Positions 41,639 through 50,750 of a stretch of 64,000 bases of DNA are shown in pieces (the stretch's first letter is position 1; each line of letters starts with the position of its first letter). The position numbers and the translations under genes are program-made. The stretch is taken from NCBI GenBank assembly GCA_026393975.1, contig JAPKZD010000025.1, positions 62,001 through 126,000 of the forward strand, read 5' to 3'. The notes beneath the pieces were generated by a model. It worked only from the letters and a program-made list of their open reading frames with translations, was not told the origin of the DNA and did not search any database. This DNA is from Candidatus Aminicenantota bacterium (GTDB lineage Bacteria > Acidobacteriota > Aminicenantia > Aminicenantales > Saccharicenantaceae).

Positions 41639-42250
41639 TCACTCCCTGGAAACCTGATAGTGCCCGGCTTGAAGGAGCTTGAAGAACGAGCGGGCGCAGG
41701 CCTCGAGATCGCTCGAGGCGTCGTGTGCGCCTTGATAGGAGTGGCCGAACACATAGATGTGCAACTCCTCGAGGGTCGGCCACTTGAGACCGAACCCGCC
41801 CGGTCTTGGCAACCGGCATAGGTCGGTCGTTGACTTCATCGTGCAGATCCCGGGGATCTCCAGGAACCGAAGGGGTTTGTTCTGCCGGACGAGCTCGCCC
41901 CCGAGCACCCCGCAATCATAATCGAGGTTATGGGCGACGAGTGTCGACCCCGGCCGTTCGGACGCCTCCAGGAATTCGTCCAGGACCTCCGCCAACTCCC
42001 TCCCCACCTGGAGGGCGTGCGCTTGGGTAATGCCATGGATCCTTGTCGCGTCAACCGGGATTTCGAATCCTTCCGGCCTGACAATATGGCATCTGGCGTC
42101 TTCGGGATTTCCTTGCAGGTCGTAGCGGGCCCAGGCGATTTGAACAAGACGGGGCCAACCGTCGACATCGTCGGGCGAAAAATAACGGCTACGGGGTAAC
42201 CCCGTTGTCTCGCAATCGAAGAACAAGAACTTACGATCTTGCGTGAGCAT
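41639..42250 (-). CDS. DEDDh 3'-5' exonuclease (DnaQ-like)
   Basis: A 203-residue exonuclease domain. Active-site residues: FFDCETTGLP (Asp-x-Glu), VAHNLDYDCG (Asp) and GAHDASSDLEA (His and final Asp), the full DEDDh set. It resembles the proofreading subunit of DNA polymerase III or RNase T-like enzymes. I chose the ATG at 42250 (MLTQDRKFLFF); the frame is open 81 codons further upstream, but that part has no family similarity. It is a housekeeping-type gene in the middle of a carbohydrate locus, with 11 bases to GH127 on the opposite strand. Its biological partner is unknown. Confidence 0.85.
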   Translation of the reverse strand: MLTQDRKFLFFDCETTGLPRSRYFSPDDVDGWPRLVQIAWARYDLQGNPEDARCHIVRPEGFEIPVDATRIHGITQAHALQVGRELAEVLDEFLEASERPGSTLVAHNLDYDCGVLGGELVRQNKPLRFLEIPGICTMKSTTDLCRLPRPGGFGLKWPTLEELHIYVFGHSYQGAHDASSDLEACARSFFKLLQAGHYQVSRE

Positions 42251-42465
42251 AGCTTCCGCGGTCCAGGCATAAGAGTTACTCGGACCCGGGCTCGGTGTCA
42301 AGACGAAAAGAGGAAAGCTGGCGATATCCGTCGCGAGCTTTCGATCGCCGGCCACGAAATCGGGAGAAGAACCAAAGAAAAGGGCGGAAGGAATCGGGGT
42401 GCGTTGACAGGTAGCCGGCGCCGAGGTACATTCTCCCTCGTCGTCCGGACCGGGAAGGAGGACCC

Positions 42466-44877
42466 ATGAACACACCCCGCGAATATTCGGCATCCCTGCT
42501 GACCTGCCTCATGGCCTGCGGACTCTTGCTTTGGAGCGTTTCCTGCCGGCCCGCCGGGCCCCAGGCCGGGGATGAGCTGGCCGGCGTCACCCAGTTCGTG
42601 GCCAACGGCTCGTTCGAAGAAATGGACGGCGGCAATCCCAAAGGCTGGAGTCCACGGAGCTGGCAGAGGGACGGGGCGGTGTTCGCCGTCGAGCCGTCTG
42701 GGAGAAGCGGCGGCCGAAGCGTCATGATCTCCTCCGAACAGGGCGCCGATGCTTCGTGGGTGACGACCGCCGTTATCAAGCCCTACTCGCGCTATATACT
42801 GAGCGGCTGGGTCAAGACTCAGGAACTCGTGCCCGGAACGAGCCGCGGGGCCCAGATCAACATCGACGGTGAGGAAGAATGGCGCACGCCTCCGGTCAAG
42901 GGGACGCAGGATTGGACCAAGGTCGAAGTCGAGTTCGACGCCGGCGCCAACGACGCCCTCGAGGTGTCGTGCCTGTTCGGCGGCTGGGGGAAAGCGACGG
43001 GGAAGGCCTGGTTCGACGACATCGAGCTCACCCGCCTCTCCGGCAAGGAGCTGGGTCAGTCCAAGGTCACGATCGACATCGATAAGACCGGGAAACCCAT
43101 ATCCAAGTATATCTACGGCCAGTTCATCGAACACCTGGGCCGGTGCATCTATCAGGGGATCTGGGCCGAGATGCTCGAGGACCGGAAGTTCTTCTATGCC
43201 GTGGGAGAGGGCGAATCCCCTTGGAAGGCAGTCGGCGACGCTAGCCTCGTCAAGATGGACAAGGACAAGCCCTTCACGGGCGCCCATACGCCGCGGGTGA
43301 TGCTCGCCGGGAAAGGCCCGGGCGGGATCGTCCAGGAGGCGCTGGCCCTCGTCGAAGGGAAGGAATACGTTGGCTGGATCGTCTTGGCCGGCGACCAGAG
43401 CGCAGCGCCGGTCAACGTCAGTCTCATCTGGGGCGAAGGGTCCGAGGCCCGGCAGACGCTCGCGGCCAAAGAGATCGGGCACGAATACAAGACGTTCCCC
43501 TTTACCTTCAGAGCCGGCGCATCGACCGAGAACGCCCGGCTCGAGATCGTCTCGACGGGCCGGGGCTCGTTCAAAGTCGGGACGGCCTCGATCATGCCGG
43601 CCGACAACGTCGACGGCTTCCGGCCGGAAGTTCTGGCCCTGCTCAAGGAGCTGGATTCCCCCGTCTACCGTTGGCCGGGCGGCAACTTCGTCAGCGGCTA
43701 CGACTGGCGCGATGGCATCGGAGACCGCGACAAACGCCCGCCGCACAAGAACCCGGCCTGGAAGGGCGTCGAGCACAACGACGTCGGCGTCCATGAATAC
43801 CTCGACTTGATGCGGCTCATCGGCTCCGAGCCGTACATCACGGTCAACAGCGGTCTCGGCGACGTCGTCATGGCCCTTGAAGAACTCGGATACGTCAATG
43901 GCGCTCCCGATTCTAAGATGGGCAAGCTCCGCGCGGCCAACGGCCATCCCGAGCCGTGGGGCGTAAAGTTCTGGGCCATCGGCAACGAGATGTACGGCGA
44001 CTGGCAGCTCGGCCACATCCCTCTCTCCGACTACGTCAAGAAGCACACTCAGTACGCCGTGGCGATGAAGGCCATGGACCCCTCCGTGAAGGTTGTCGCT
44101 GTGGGCGCCGTCGGCCGCTGGAGCGAAACCATGCTGGCCGAGGCCTCGAACCACATGGATCTCATCAGCGAGCATTTCTACGTCGGGCACAAGACCGGAC
44201 TCCTCGGCCACGTCAACCAGATGCCGACGGAGATCCGCCGGATCGCCGAGGCCCACCGGAAATACCGGCAGACGATCCCGACGCTCAAGGCGAAGGAAGT
44301 CCCCGTCGCCCTCGACGAGTGGAACTACTGGTACGGGCCGCACATCTACGGCGAGCTCGGAACGCAATATTTCCTGGAAGACGCGCTCGGCGTCGCCGCC
44401 GGGCTCAACGAGTACGCCCGCCAGAGCGACATCTATTTCATGGCCAATTACGCCCAGACCGTCAACGCCCTCGGGGCCATCAAGACCTCGAAGACGGCGG
44501 CCGTGCTCGACACGACGGGCGTCATTCTTGCGCTCTACCGGAAGCAATTCGGGACGATCCCGGTCGCGGTCGGCGGGGCGCCCGAGCCGCTCGACGTCAT
44601 GGCCTGCTGGAAGGACGAGACGAAAGGCGTTATGACCCTGTCGATCGTCAACCCGACCAAGGTGGCACAGACCCTCAGTCTCGATTTCGGGAAGCTGAAG
44701 CTCCCGAAGACGGCCAAACTCTATCTCGTTGCCGGCGACGACCCGAGGGCCTGCAACGTGCCCGGGAAACCTCCGGCCGTCGTGGCCAAAGAGGTCGACG
44801 CCGCTCCGTTCGGCAGGAAGATCACGGTACCCCCGATCAGCGTCTCGCTTTATCATATCGGGGTCGGACCACAGTAA
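42466..44877 (+). CDS. Alpha-L-arabinofuranosidase, GH51, with N-terminal carbohydrate-binding module
   Basis: An 803-residue lipoprotein (lipobox ending SVSC). Residues about 45-190 form a CBM4/9-like module (VANGSFEEMDGGNPKGW is its usual start), then the GH51 barrel begins near ISKYIYGQFIEHLG. Catalytic residues are the Glu of FWAIGNEMYGDW (acid/base) and the Glu of VALDEWNYWYGP (nucleophile), and a C-terminal beta-sandwich follows. It removes alpha-L-arabinofuranosyl groups from arabinan, arabinoxylan or glycoproteins. An AAGGAGG ribosome site precedes the ATG. It is followed after 18 bases by the M14 peptidase. Confidence 0.93.
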   Translation: MNTPREYSASLLTCLMACGLLLWSVSCRPAGPQAGDELAGVTQFVANGSFEEMDGGNPKGWSPRSWQRDGAVFAVEPSGRSGGRSVMISSEQGADASWVTTAVIKPYSRYILSGWVKTQELVPGTSRGAQINIDGEEEWRTPPVKGTQDWTKVEVEFDAGANDALEVSCLFGGWGKATGKAWFDDIELTRLSGKELGQSKVTIDIDKTGKPISKYIYGQFIEHLGRCIYQGIWAEMLEDRKFFYAVGEGESPWKAVGDASLVKMDKDKPFTGAHTPRVMLAGKGPGGIVQEALALVEGKEYVGWIVLAGDQSAAPVNVSLIWGEGSEARQTLAAKEIGHEYKTFPFTFRAGASTENARLEIVSTGRGSFKVGTASIMPADNVDGFRPEVLALLKELDSPVYRWPGGNFVSGYDWRDGIGDRDKRPPHKNPAWKGVEHNDVGVHEYLDLMRLIGSEPYITVNSGLGDVVMALEELGYVNGAPDSKMGKLRAANGHPEPWGVKFWAIGNEMYGDWQLGHIPLSDYVKKHTQYAVAMKAMDPSVKVVAVGAVGRWSETMLAEASNHMDLISEHFYVGHKTGLLGHVNQMPTEIRRIAEAHRKYRQTIPTLKAKEVPVALDEWNYWYGPHIYGELGTQYFLEDALGVAAGLNEYARQSDIYFMANYAQTVNALGAIKTSKTAAVLDTTGVILALYRKQFGTIPVAVGGAPEPLDVMACWKDETKGVMTLSIVNPTKVAQTLSLDFGKLKLPKTAKLYLVAGDDPRACNVPGKPPAVVAKEVDAAPFGRKITVPPISVSLYHIGVGPQ

Positions 44878-44895
44878 CGTTGAAGGAGGATGATC

Positions 44896-47808
44896 ATGAG
44901 CCGCGAATCCCGGAGAAATAGGTCTGTTTGGATCTTTGCTTTAGTCCTCGCCCTGGGCCTGGCTGTCGTGCCTGCCCTGGCCCAACAGAAGATCCACGAG
45001 GAGTACACCAAGAAGATCCTCGAGTTCACGACCGATCCTTGCTTCACCACGAAGTACGTCAACTACATGCCGTTCGCCGAGGGCATCCCGACCCCGCTCG
45101 AGGTCCTCGGACACATCGCCGGGGCCAAGGACATCCTGACTTACTCAGCCGACGTCTACAAGTACATGCGGGCCCTGGCCGCCGCCACCCCCCGCGTCAA
45201 GGTCTTCGACATCGGCAAGACCGAGGAGGGCCGCGACTGGATCCTCGTCGCCGTCGCCGATGAGGAAACGATCAAGAACCTCGACAAGTACAAGGCCATC
45301 AACGCCCGGCTGGCCGACCCCCGCGGCCTCACCGAGACCGATGCGCAAAGCCTGATGAAGCAGGCCAAACCGATCTACTGGGCGACCGGCGGCATGCACT
45401 CCAGCGAGACCGGCTCGGTCGAGATGCTCATGGAGCTCGCTTACCGTGTCGCCGTCGACGAGTCCCCCTTTATCAAGACCATCCGCGACAACGCCATTAT
45501 CCTCATCACGCCCATCCTCGAGGTCGACGGCCGCGACAAGCAGGTCGACGTCTCGATGGCCAAGCGCAAGGACCCCAAAGCCAACGTCCCCAACCGGCTC
45601 CTCTATTGGGGCAAATACGTCTCCCACGATAACAACCGCGATAACCTCGGCCTGGCCCTGGCCCTCAGCCGGAACATCATGAAGGTTTTCCTGGATTACC
45701 ATCCGATCGTCATGCACGATCTCCACGAGTCCGCCTCCCACCTCTACATCTCGACGGGCTCCGGCCCCTACAACGCCTGGCTCGACCCGATCGTCATCGA
45801 CGAGTGGCACCTCCTGGCTTACCACGAGGTCGACGAGATGACGAAGGAGGGCGTGCCGGGCGTCTGGACTCACGCCTTCTACGACGGCTGGGCCCCGAAC
45901 TACGCTTTCTACGCGGCCAACGGCCACAACGCCATCGGCCGGTTCTACGAGACCCAGGGCGCGGGCGACGGCTCGACCCGCGTCATCGCCGCGGCTGGCG
46001 ACAGGGCCTGGTATAGGCCCAACCCGCCGCTCCGCTCGACGCTCTGGTCGATCCGCAACAACGTCAACCTCCAGCAGAGCGCCCTCCTCATCGGCATGAA
46101 CCACGTCGCCTCGCTCAAGGACAAGTTCCTGGAGAATTTCCTCCTCAAGAGCAAGCGCTCCGTGGCCAAGGCCCGGAACGAAGGCCCCGCGGCCTACGTC
46201 TTCCCCGGCGACGACCCGCGCCCCGGGCAGGCGGCTCGGCTCCTGCGTCAGCTCCAGGCCCAGGGCGTCGAGGTCCACCGGGCGGACAAGGCCTTCAAGG
46301 TCAAGGAAGCCGAAGTCCCGGCCGGAAGCTACGTCGTCCGCATGGACCAGCCCTATTCGCGCATGGCCGACATGATGCTCGACAAGCAGTATTTCAACGT
46401 CAAGGACCCCCAGCCTTACGACGACGTCGGCTGGACGCTCGGGCCGCTCTACAACGTCAAGACCGTCCGCGTCGACGACGTCGCCGTCCTCGACGCGCCG
46501 ATGACGCTCGTCAAGGGCGAGGTCGCGGCCTCCGGCGGGCTCTCACGCCTGGGAAAAGGCGCTGTCCAGGCCTATCTCATCAACCACAACGCCGATAACG
46601 TCCTGGCCACGTTCCGTTTCGCGCACCAAGACCTGAAGATCCAGGCGGCCGAGAAGGAGTTCGAAGCTCAGGGCAGGAAGTTCCGGGCCGGGACGTTCAT
46701 CCTCAAGCCGGCCGATAACGGCGGGAACCTCGAAGCGACACTCGACGCGGCGGGAAAAACATACGGATTCGCGATTTTCGCCGCCGCGGCCGTCCCCGCC
46801 GTTTCGATGCACGAGGTCGGTGCCCCGCGCGTCGCGGTCATGCACACCTGGCAGAACACGCAGACCGAAGGCTGGCTGAGGGTGGCTCTTGACGAGAGCG
46901 GCATCCCCTATGAATACATCTCCGTCCACGCCGTCCGCGACAACCCTAAGCTCCGCGACAAATACGACGTCATCATCTTCGGGCCGTCGTCTCCCGACGC
47001 GCTCGGCATCGTCAACGGTGTCACCGGCGACAAACCCATGCCGTGGAAAAAGACCGAGCTCACCCCGAACATCGGCGTCGAGGACTCGACCGACGATATG
47101 CGCGGCGGCATCGAGCTCGACGGCGTCCTGCACCTGCGCGATTTCATCAAGGAAGGCGGCGTCTTCATCACCTTGAGCAGCAGCTCGGCGCTTCCCATCC
47201 ACTTCGGGCTGGCTCAGGGCCTTTCGATCCGCGACACGCCGAACCTCTGGGCCCGGGGCGGAGTCTACAAAGCCGACGTCGGCGACAAGTCAAGCCCCCT
47301 CGTCTACGGCTACGATGACACGCTCGGCATCTACTTCAGCCAATCCCCCGTCTTCGCCATGGGCGGGATGGGCGGTCGGTCCATGGGCATGATGCCCGGG
47401 ATGACCCCACCGCCGGGACGGGTGTCGGGGAGAGGAACCGAGAATGACCCGGACATCCCGCAGGGGAGGGCCAGGGACCTCGGCCTGCGGACCATGGAAG
47501 AGTTCCGCAAGGCCCAAAAAGACGCGCCGCAACAGCCGGCCGAAGAAGGCCCGCGCCCGGCCCCGGCCGTCCGGCCGAGGATCGTCCTGAGCTTCGCCCG
47601 GAACGCGGCCGACCTGCTCATAAGCGGCGGCCTCGCGAGCGGCGAGGAGCTGGCCGGCTCTCCGGCCCTGGCCGACGTCACGCTCGGCAAGGGCCACGTC
47701 GTCCTCTTCAGTTTCAACCCGACGTGGCGCAGCCAGACCCACGGCTCCTACTTCCTCGTCTTCAACGCCCTGCTGAACTGGAAGAACCTGGACGCCAAGC
47801 CGAAATAG
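44896..47808 (+). CDS. Secreted M14-family zinc carboxypeptidase
   Basis: A 970-residue exported protein with a signal peptide (about residues 1-33, cleavage after ALA). The M14 catalytic domain comprises about residues 50-370 and has zinc ligands in GGMHSSETGS (HxxE) and the downstream His in MHDLHES, with the substrate-arginine region HDNNRD. A long C-terminal half follows, of beta-rich and glutamine amidotransferase-like character (RVAVMHTWQNTQTEGW), with low-complexity glycine/methionine and proline/alanine linkers near residues 820-900. I preferred the ATG at 44896, six bases after AGGAGG, to the one at 44890. It probably trims peptides outside the cell. Confidence 0.88.
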   Translation: MSRESRRNRSVWIFALVLALGLAVVPALAQQKIHEEYTKKILEFTTDPCFTTKYVNYMPFAEGIPTPLEVLGHIAGAKDILTYSADVYKYMRALAAATPRVKVFDIGKTEEGRDWILVAVADEETIKNLDKYKAINARLADPRGLTETDAQSLMKQAKPIYWATGGMHSSETGSVEMLMELAYRVAVDESPFIKTIRDNAIILITPILEVDGRDKQVDVSMAKRKDPKANVPNRLLYWGKYVSHDNNRDNLGLALALSRNIMKVFLDYHPIVMHDLHESASHLYISTGSGPYNAWLDPIVIDEWHLLAYHEVDEMTKEGVPGVWTHAFYDGWAPNYAFYAANGHNAIGRFYETQGAGDGSTRVIAAAGDRAWYRPNPPLRSTLWSIRNNVNLQQSALLIGMNHVASLKDKFLENFLLKSKRSVAKARNEGPAAYVFPGDDPRPGQAARLLRQLQAQGVEVHRADKAFKVKEAEVPAGSYVVRMDQPYSRMADMMLDKQYFNVKDPQPYDDVGWTLGPLYNVKTVRVDDVAVLDAPMTLVKGEVAASGGLSRLGKGAVQAYLINHNADNVLATFRFAHQDLKIQAAEKEFEAQGRKFRAGTFILKPADNGGNLEATLDAAGKTYGFAIFAAAAVPAVSMHEVGAPRVAVMHTWQNTQTEGWLRVALDESGIPYEYISVHAVRDNPKLRDKYDVIIFGPSSPDALGIVNGVTGDKPMPWKKTELTPNIGVEDSTDDMRGGIELDGVLHLRDFIKEGGVFITLSSSSALPIHFGLAQGLSIRDTPNLWARGGVYKADVGDKSSPLVYGYDDTLGIYFSQSPVFAMGGMGGRSMGMMPGMTPPPGRVSGRGTENDPDIPQGRARDLGLRTMEEFRKAQKDAPQQPAEEGPRPAPAVRPRIVLSFARNAADLLISGGLASGEELAGSPALADVTLGKGHVVLFSFNPTWRSQTHGSYFLVFNALLNWKNLDAKPK

Positions 47809-47856
47809 GGAACGCTGGGAACGGCCTCGAGGAACAAAGCCGGACCGGTAAACGTA

Positions 47857-47862
47857 TATAAT
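47857..47862 (+). promoter_or_regulatory. -10 box upstream of the small secreted protein gene
   Basis: TATAAT at 47857-47862, 31 bases before the ATG at 47894, in an AT-rich patch. No convincing -35 was found at the usual distance. Confidence 0.4.
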
Positions 47863-47893
47863 ATGAAAACCCAATGACGAATTGGAGGCTTTT

Positions 47894-48283
47894 ATGAAGA
47901 AAACCATTCGCACAACGGCGACGGCTCTCCTGGCCCTGGCCTGTCTGGCGGCTTTGGCCGTCACGGCGGTCGCCCAGGACAAGCCCGTTGACATGAAAAA
48001 GGTCATCGCTGAAATCGTCGGCGACTACGATTTCTCCTTCCAAGGGCAGTCGATGATCGTCCAGTTCACCGAGAATGACGGTAAGCTTTTCGGCGCCCCC
48101 GTCGGAGAGACGCCCGAGGAGGTAAAGCCCGTCGAGGGGAAGCCCCTCTTTTTCGACGTCACCGTGGCGGCGAACGGCCAGTATTACGAGATGCAGTTCG
48201 TCCGCAACGAGAAGGGCGTCATCGACAAGTGCGTCTTGAGCGTGATGGGAACGATGGTCGAGGGGATGAAGATCATCAAGTAG
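47894..48283 (+). CDS. Small secreted hypothetical protein
   Basis: A 129-residue protein: signal peptide to about residue 27 (cleavage after AVA), then a beta-rich domain beginning VIAEIVGDYDFSFQGQSM, which resembles the lipocalin-like or DUF3471-type modules found at the ends of serine hydrolases. There are no catalytic motifs. The ATG at 47894 has GGAGG 5 bases before it; the in-frame TTG at 47882 would use up that site. It stands alone between the M14 gene and the lipid cluster promoter. Function is unknown. Confidence 0.75.
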   Translation: MKKTIRTTATALLALACLAALAVTAVAQDKPVDMKKVIAEIVGDYDFSFQGQSMIVQFTENDGKLFGAPVGETPEEVKPVEGKPLFFDVTVAANGQYYEMQFVRNEKGVIDKCVLSVMGTMVEGMKIIK

Positions 48284-48354
48284 GCGTTCCCCCCTCCTCC
48301 TAGACCTTTTCGGCTCGGTCTTCGGTAAGATTTTAGACGGCGCGATTCGTCCTA

Positions 48355-48384
48355 TTGACAACGCCAAAGTCAGCAAGCAATAAT
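48355..48384 (+). promoter_or_regulatory. Promoter at the head of the lipid biosynthetic cluster
   Basis: TTGACA (48355-48360), an 18-base spacer, AATAAT (48379-48384). Transcription would start near 48391, only about 7 bases before the FabG ATG at 48398, and no Shine-Dalgarno is present. This appears to be the only strong promoter for the co-directional genes from 48.4 kb to the end of the window. Confidence 0.6.
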
Positions 48385-48397
48385 GTCGCCTTAAGCT

Positions 48398-49144
48398 ATG
48401 GCTGATAACCAAGAAGATAGTTGCCGAAAGATAGCGCTGGTTACGGGGGGAAGTCGGGGAATCGGTGCTGCCATCGCCGTCCGGTTGGCCGCCGATGGAT
48501 ATGACATCTGGTTGAACTTCCGGCGGAACAGGGAAAGGGCCATGGCCGTGGCCGAGAAGGTTCGCTCACTGGGCCGCGAATGCCAGTTCCTGGAGTTCGA
48601 TGTCGCCGACGCAGCCCATACGGCGCAGGTCCTTCATCCACTCCTTGAGGAGCGGTGTCCGGACATATTGGTCAACAACGCCGGCGTTTCCCGGGACGCG
48701 ATCTTCGGATTGATGTCGGATAGAGACTGGGAGGAGGTCATCGACACCTCTCTGCGGGGGTTCTTCAACGTGACCCGGCCCGTGGTCCAAAAGATGATCC
48801 ACCGTCGCCAGGGCCGGATCGTGACCATCTCTTCGACCTCGGGCTTGAGCGGCGTACCCGGCCAAGTGAATTATTCGGCGGCCAAGGCCGGTCTGATCGG
48901 GGCGACCAAGGCCCTGGCCCTGGAAGTAGCCCGCCGGCGTATTCTGGTCAACGCCGTCGCCCCGGGATTCATTGAAACGGAAATGATCGAGCATATGCCG
49001 CTGGACCAGATCCTGCCGCGCATCCCCCTGGGACGCCTGGGCCGCCCGGAAGAGGTCGCCGCCCTAGTCAGTTTTCTCTGTTCGGAAGAGGCTGGCTATA
49101 TCACCGGCCAAGTTTTTTCGATCAACGGCGGGATCTACTCTTGA
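48398..49144 (+). CDS. 3-oxoacyl-ACP reductase (FabG-type) of the lipid cluster
   Basis: A 248-residue short-chain dehydrogenase. NADPH motif TGGSRGIGAA, NNAG, the catalytic Ser in TISSTSG, and Tyr159/Lys163 in YSAAK are present. The fourth tetrad position, usually Asn in a VNL motif, reads DTSLRG, so Ser118 replaces Asn. It reduces the 3-oxo group during chain elongation on ACP. It is the first gene of the cluster and ends 97 bases before the FAD oxidoreductase, with no other frame in between that I could support. FabG homologues head or sit within aryl-polyene clusters as well. Confidence 0.9.
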   Translation: MADNQEDSCRKIALVTGGSRGIGAAIAVRLAADGYDIWLNFRRNRERAMAVAEKVRSLGRECQFLEFDVADAAHTAQVLHPLLEERCPDILVNNAGVSRDAIFGLMSDRDWEEVIDTSLRGFFNVTRPVVQKMIHRRQGRIVTISSTSGLSGVPGQVNYSAAKAGLIGATKALALEVARRRILVNAVAPGFIETEMIEHMPLDQILPRIPLGRLGRPEEVAALVSFLCSEEAGYITGQVFSINGGIYS

Positions 49145-49241
49145 AGCGAGTACCCTCAGCCGAAAAAGGGAACATGACCATCGGCTGGGCGAGGATCGCG
49201 GCGACGAAGCTCGCCGGGATGTCGCTCCAAGAAGGGTCCTC

Positions 49242-50750
49242 ATGGGAAAGGCCGAAACCTTGAGAAACGTCATCGTGATCGGATCCGGCTTCAGCGGGCT
49301 CGTCTCTTCCCTGTTGCTGTCCCGGGCCGGGATGAACGTCACTGTCGTCGAAAAGAACGTAAAGGTTGCTCCGCTCCTGCGCAACTATGACTACCAAGGT
49401 TTCGAGTTCAACAACGGATTCCACTATCTTGGGGGATATGCCGCCGGGGGGGCCCTCCACCGCATGTTCGGCGAGTTGGGACTGCGCGATCGACTGAATC
49501 CCGTCCCCATCAACCCGGACGCATTCGACGTGTTCCAGGGGATTTGCGACGATCCGATCGCCGTTCCCGTAGGGGCGGCCCGGGTTCGGGCTGTCCTGGG
49601 CAAGGCCTTCCCCGGGAACGAAGCGGTTCTCGCGGACTATTGCGAGGAGTTGGAAAAGGCCTTCCGTGATTTTGATTTTCTGAATCTCGGGGAATATTTC
49701 ATCCGGGTCGATCCGGCGCTGATCGACCGGTCCCTGGCCGATTTCCTGGCCGATCGAGGGGCCAGCCCCGCCCTGGTCGAATTTCTGAGTGTCTATACGG
49801 ATATGCTCCTCGGTGTCAGCGCCCGGGAAGTTTCGTTCCTGACGCACCTGCTCGGCGTCGGCGCGTATTTCCTCTCCGCGCATACGTTCGAGGGCGGAGG
49901 CGGAGCTCTGGCCGATGCTCTCGAAGCCCAGGCCAGGGAAAACGGCGTCCTTCTGCGGACAGGCTGGGAGGCGACAAGGATCGAGAGCGACTCCGGCCGC
50001 CGTTTCGTCGGCCTTCGCCTGCGGGCCGGGGACGGACGGGAGGAATTTGTTCCGGCCAACGCGTGTATCTGCACGATCCATCCGAAGCGCCTCCTCGCCC
50101 TGCTTCAGGACGGCGCGTCGTTCGATCTCTTCGCCCATCGCATATCGGGGTTACAGGACACGAGGGCCGTCTGTCTCTTCCATCTGGCCGTCCGCCGCGA
50201 CGCGGCTCAACGGATCGTAAGCAATTATCATCTTTTTCATCGCAATGAATTCGGCGGGTTACAGCATCGGTTCACCCTTCTTCCCGATTTCACCCGTCCT
50301 CCGGGCCCGGCCGCTTCCGAGACACGAATGACCGCCTTGGTTACCGCCTGGGACAACGACAGGGGCGACTCCTGCCCCGGGGGGAAAGGCCCTTCTTGCC
50401 AAGAACACGCCCCGGCTGGACCCGCGGGGGGCGAGAACAAGGAACCTGCTTATTTGGCAGGGTTCCGGAACAGGTTTGTCGCCCGTCTGGAGGAAGGGTT
50501 CCCCGATTTTCGAGAGGCGTACCAGATTATTGGAATAACGGCTCCGTGCGACTTGGACCGGATAAGCGCCACCTGGAACGGATCCCTCTATGGATTGAAG
50601 TGCAACTCCAGTCGAATGCGATTGACGCCCAGGGGACCGATGAAGGGATTATATCTGGCGGGGCAGAGCATCATCGCTCCCGGCATCTTCGGGACGCTCG
50701 TCTCCGCCTGCATGGCCAGCCGGCACGTCCTCCGAAGGAGGACGGCGTGA
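49242..50750 (+). CDS. CrtI-like FAD-dependent oxidoreductase
   Basis: A 502-residue protein of the phytoene-desaturase/retinol-saturase group. Dinucleotide motif VIGSGFSGLVSSLLLSRAG at residues 12-30, and the matching C-terminal FAD motif GLYLAGQSIIAPGIFGTLVSA. The family oxidises, reduces or isomerises conjugated C=C bonds, which suits a polyene or cyclised acyl chain. CrtI-like genes also occur in candidate ladderane-lipid clusters. The ATG at 49242 has GAAGGG before it. Its end overlaps the GTG of the first ketosynthase by 4 bases. Confidence 0.85.
   Translation: MGKAETLRNVIVIGSGFSGLVSSLLLSRAGMNVTVVEKNVKVAPLLRNYDYQGFEFNNGFHYLGGYAAGGALHRMFGELGLRDRLNPVPINPDAFDVFQGICDDPIAVPVGAARVRAVLGKAFPGNEAVLADYCEELEKAFRDFDFLNLGEYFIRVDPALIDRSLADFLADRGASPALVEFLSVYTDMLLGVSAREVSFLTHLLGVGAYFLSAHTFEGGGGALADALEAQARENGVLLRTGWEATRIESDSGRRFVGLRLRAGDGREEFVPANACICTIHPKRLLALLQDGASFDLFAHRISGLQDTRAVCLFHLAVRRDAAQRIVSNYHLFHRNEFGGLQHRFTLLPDFTRPPGPAASETRMTALVTAWDNDRGDSCPGGKGPSCQEHAPAGPAGGENKEPAYLAGFRNRFVARLEEGFPDFREAYQIIGITAPCDLDRISATWNGSLYGLKCNSSRMRLTPRGPMKGLYLAGQSIIAPGIFGTLVSACMASRHVLRRRTA

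Noticed and set aside
48301-48340. A possible terminator (AGACC...GGTCT stem) before the lipid cluster
   Set aside because: The stem is only 5 bp and the T-run is several bases away, so it is too weak to list as a feature.
49145-49241. A possible short ORF between FabG and the FAD oxidoreductase (about 29 codons from ATG 49172)
   Set aside because: It overlaps the FAD gene start in another frame, has no ribosome site and no recognisable sequence.
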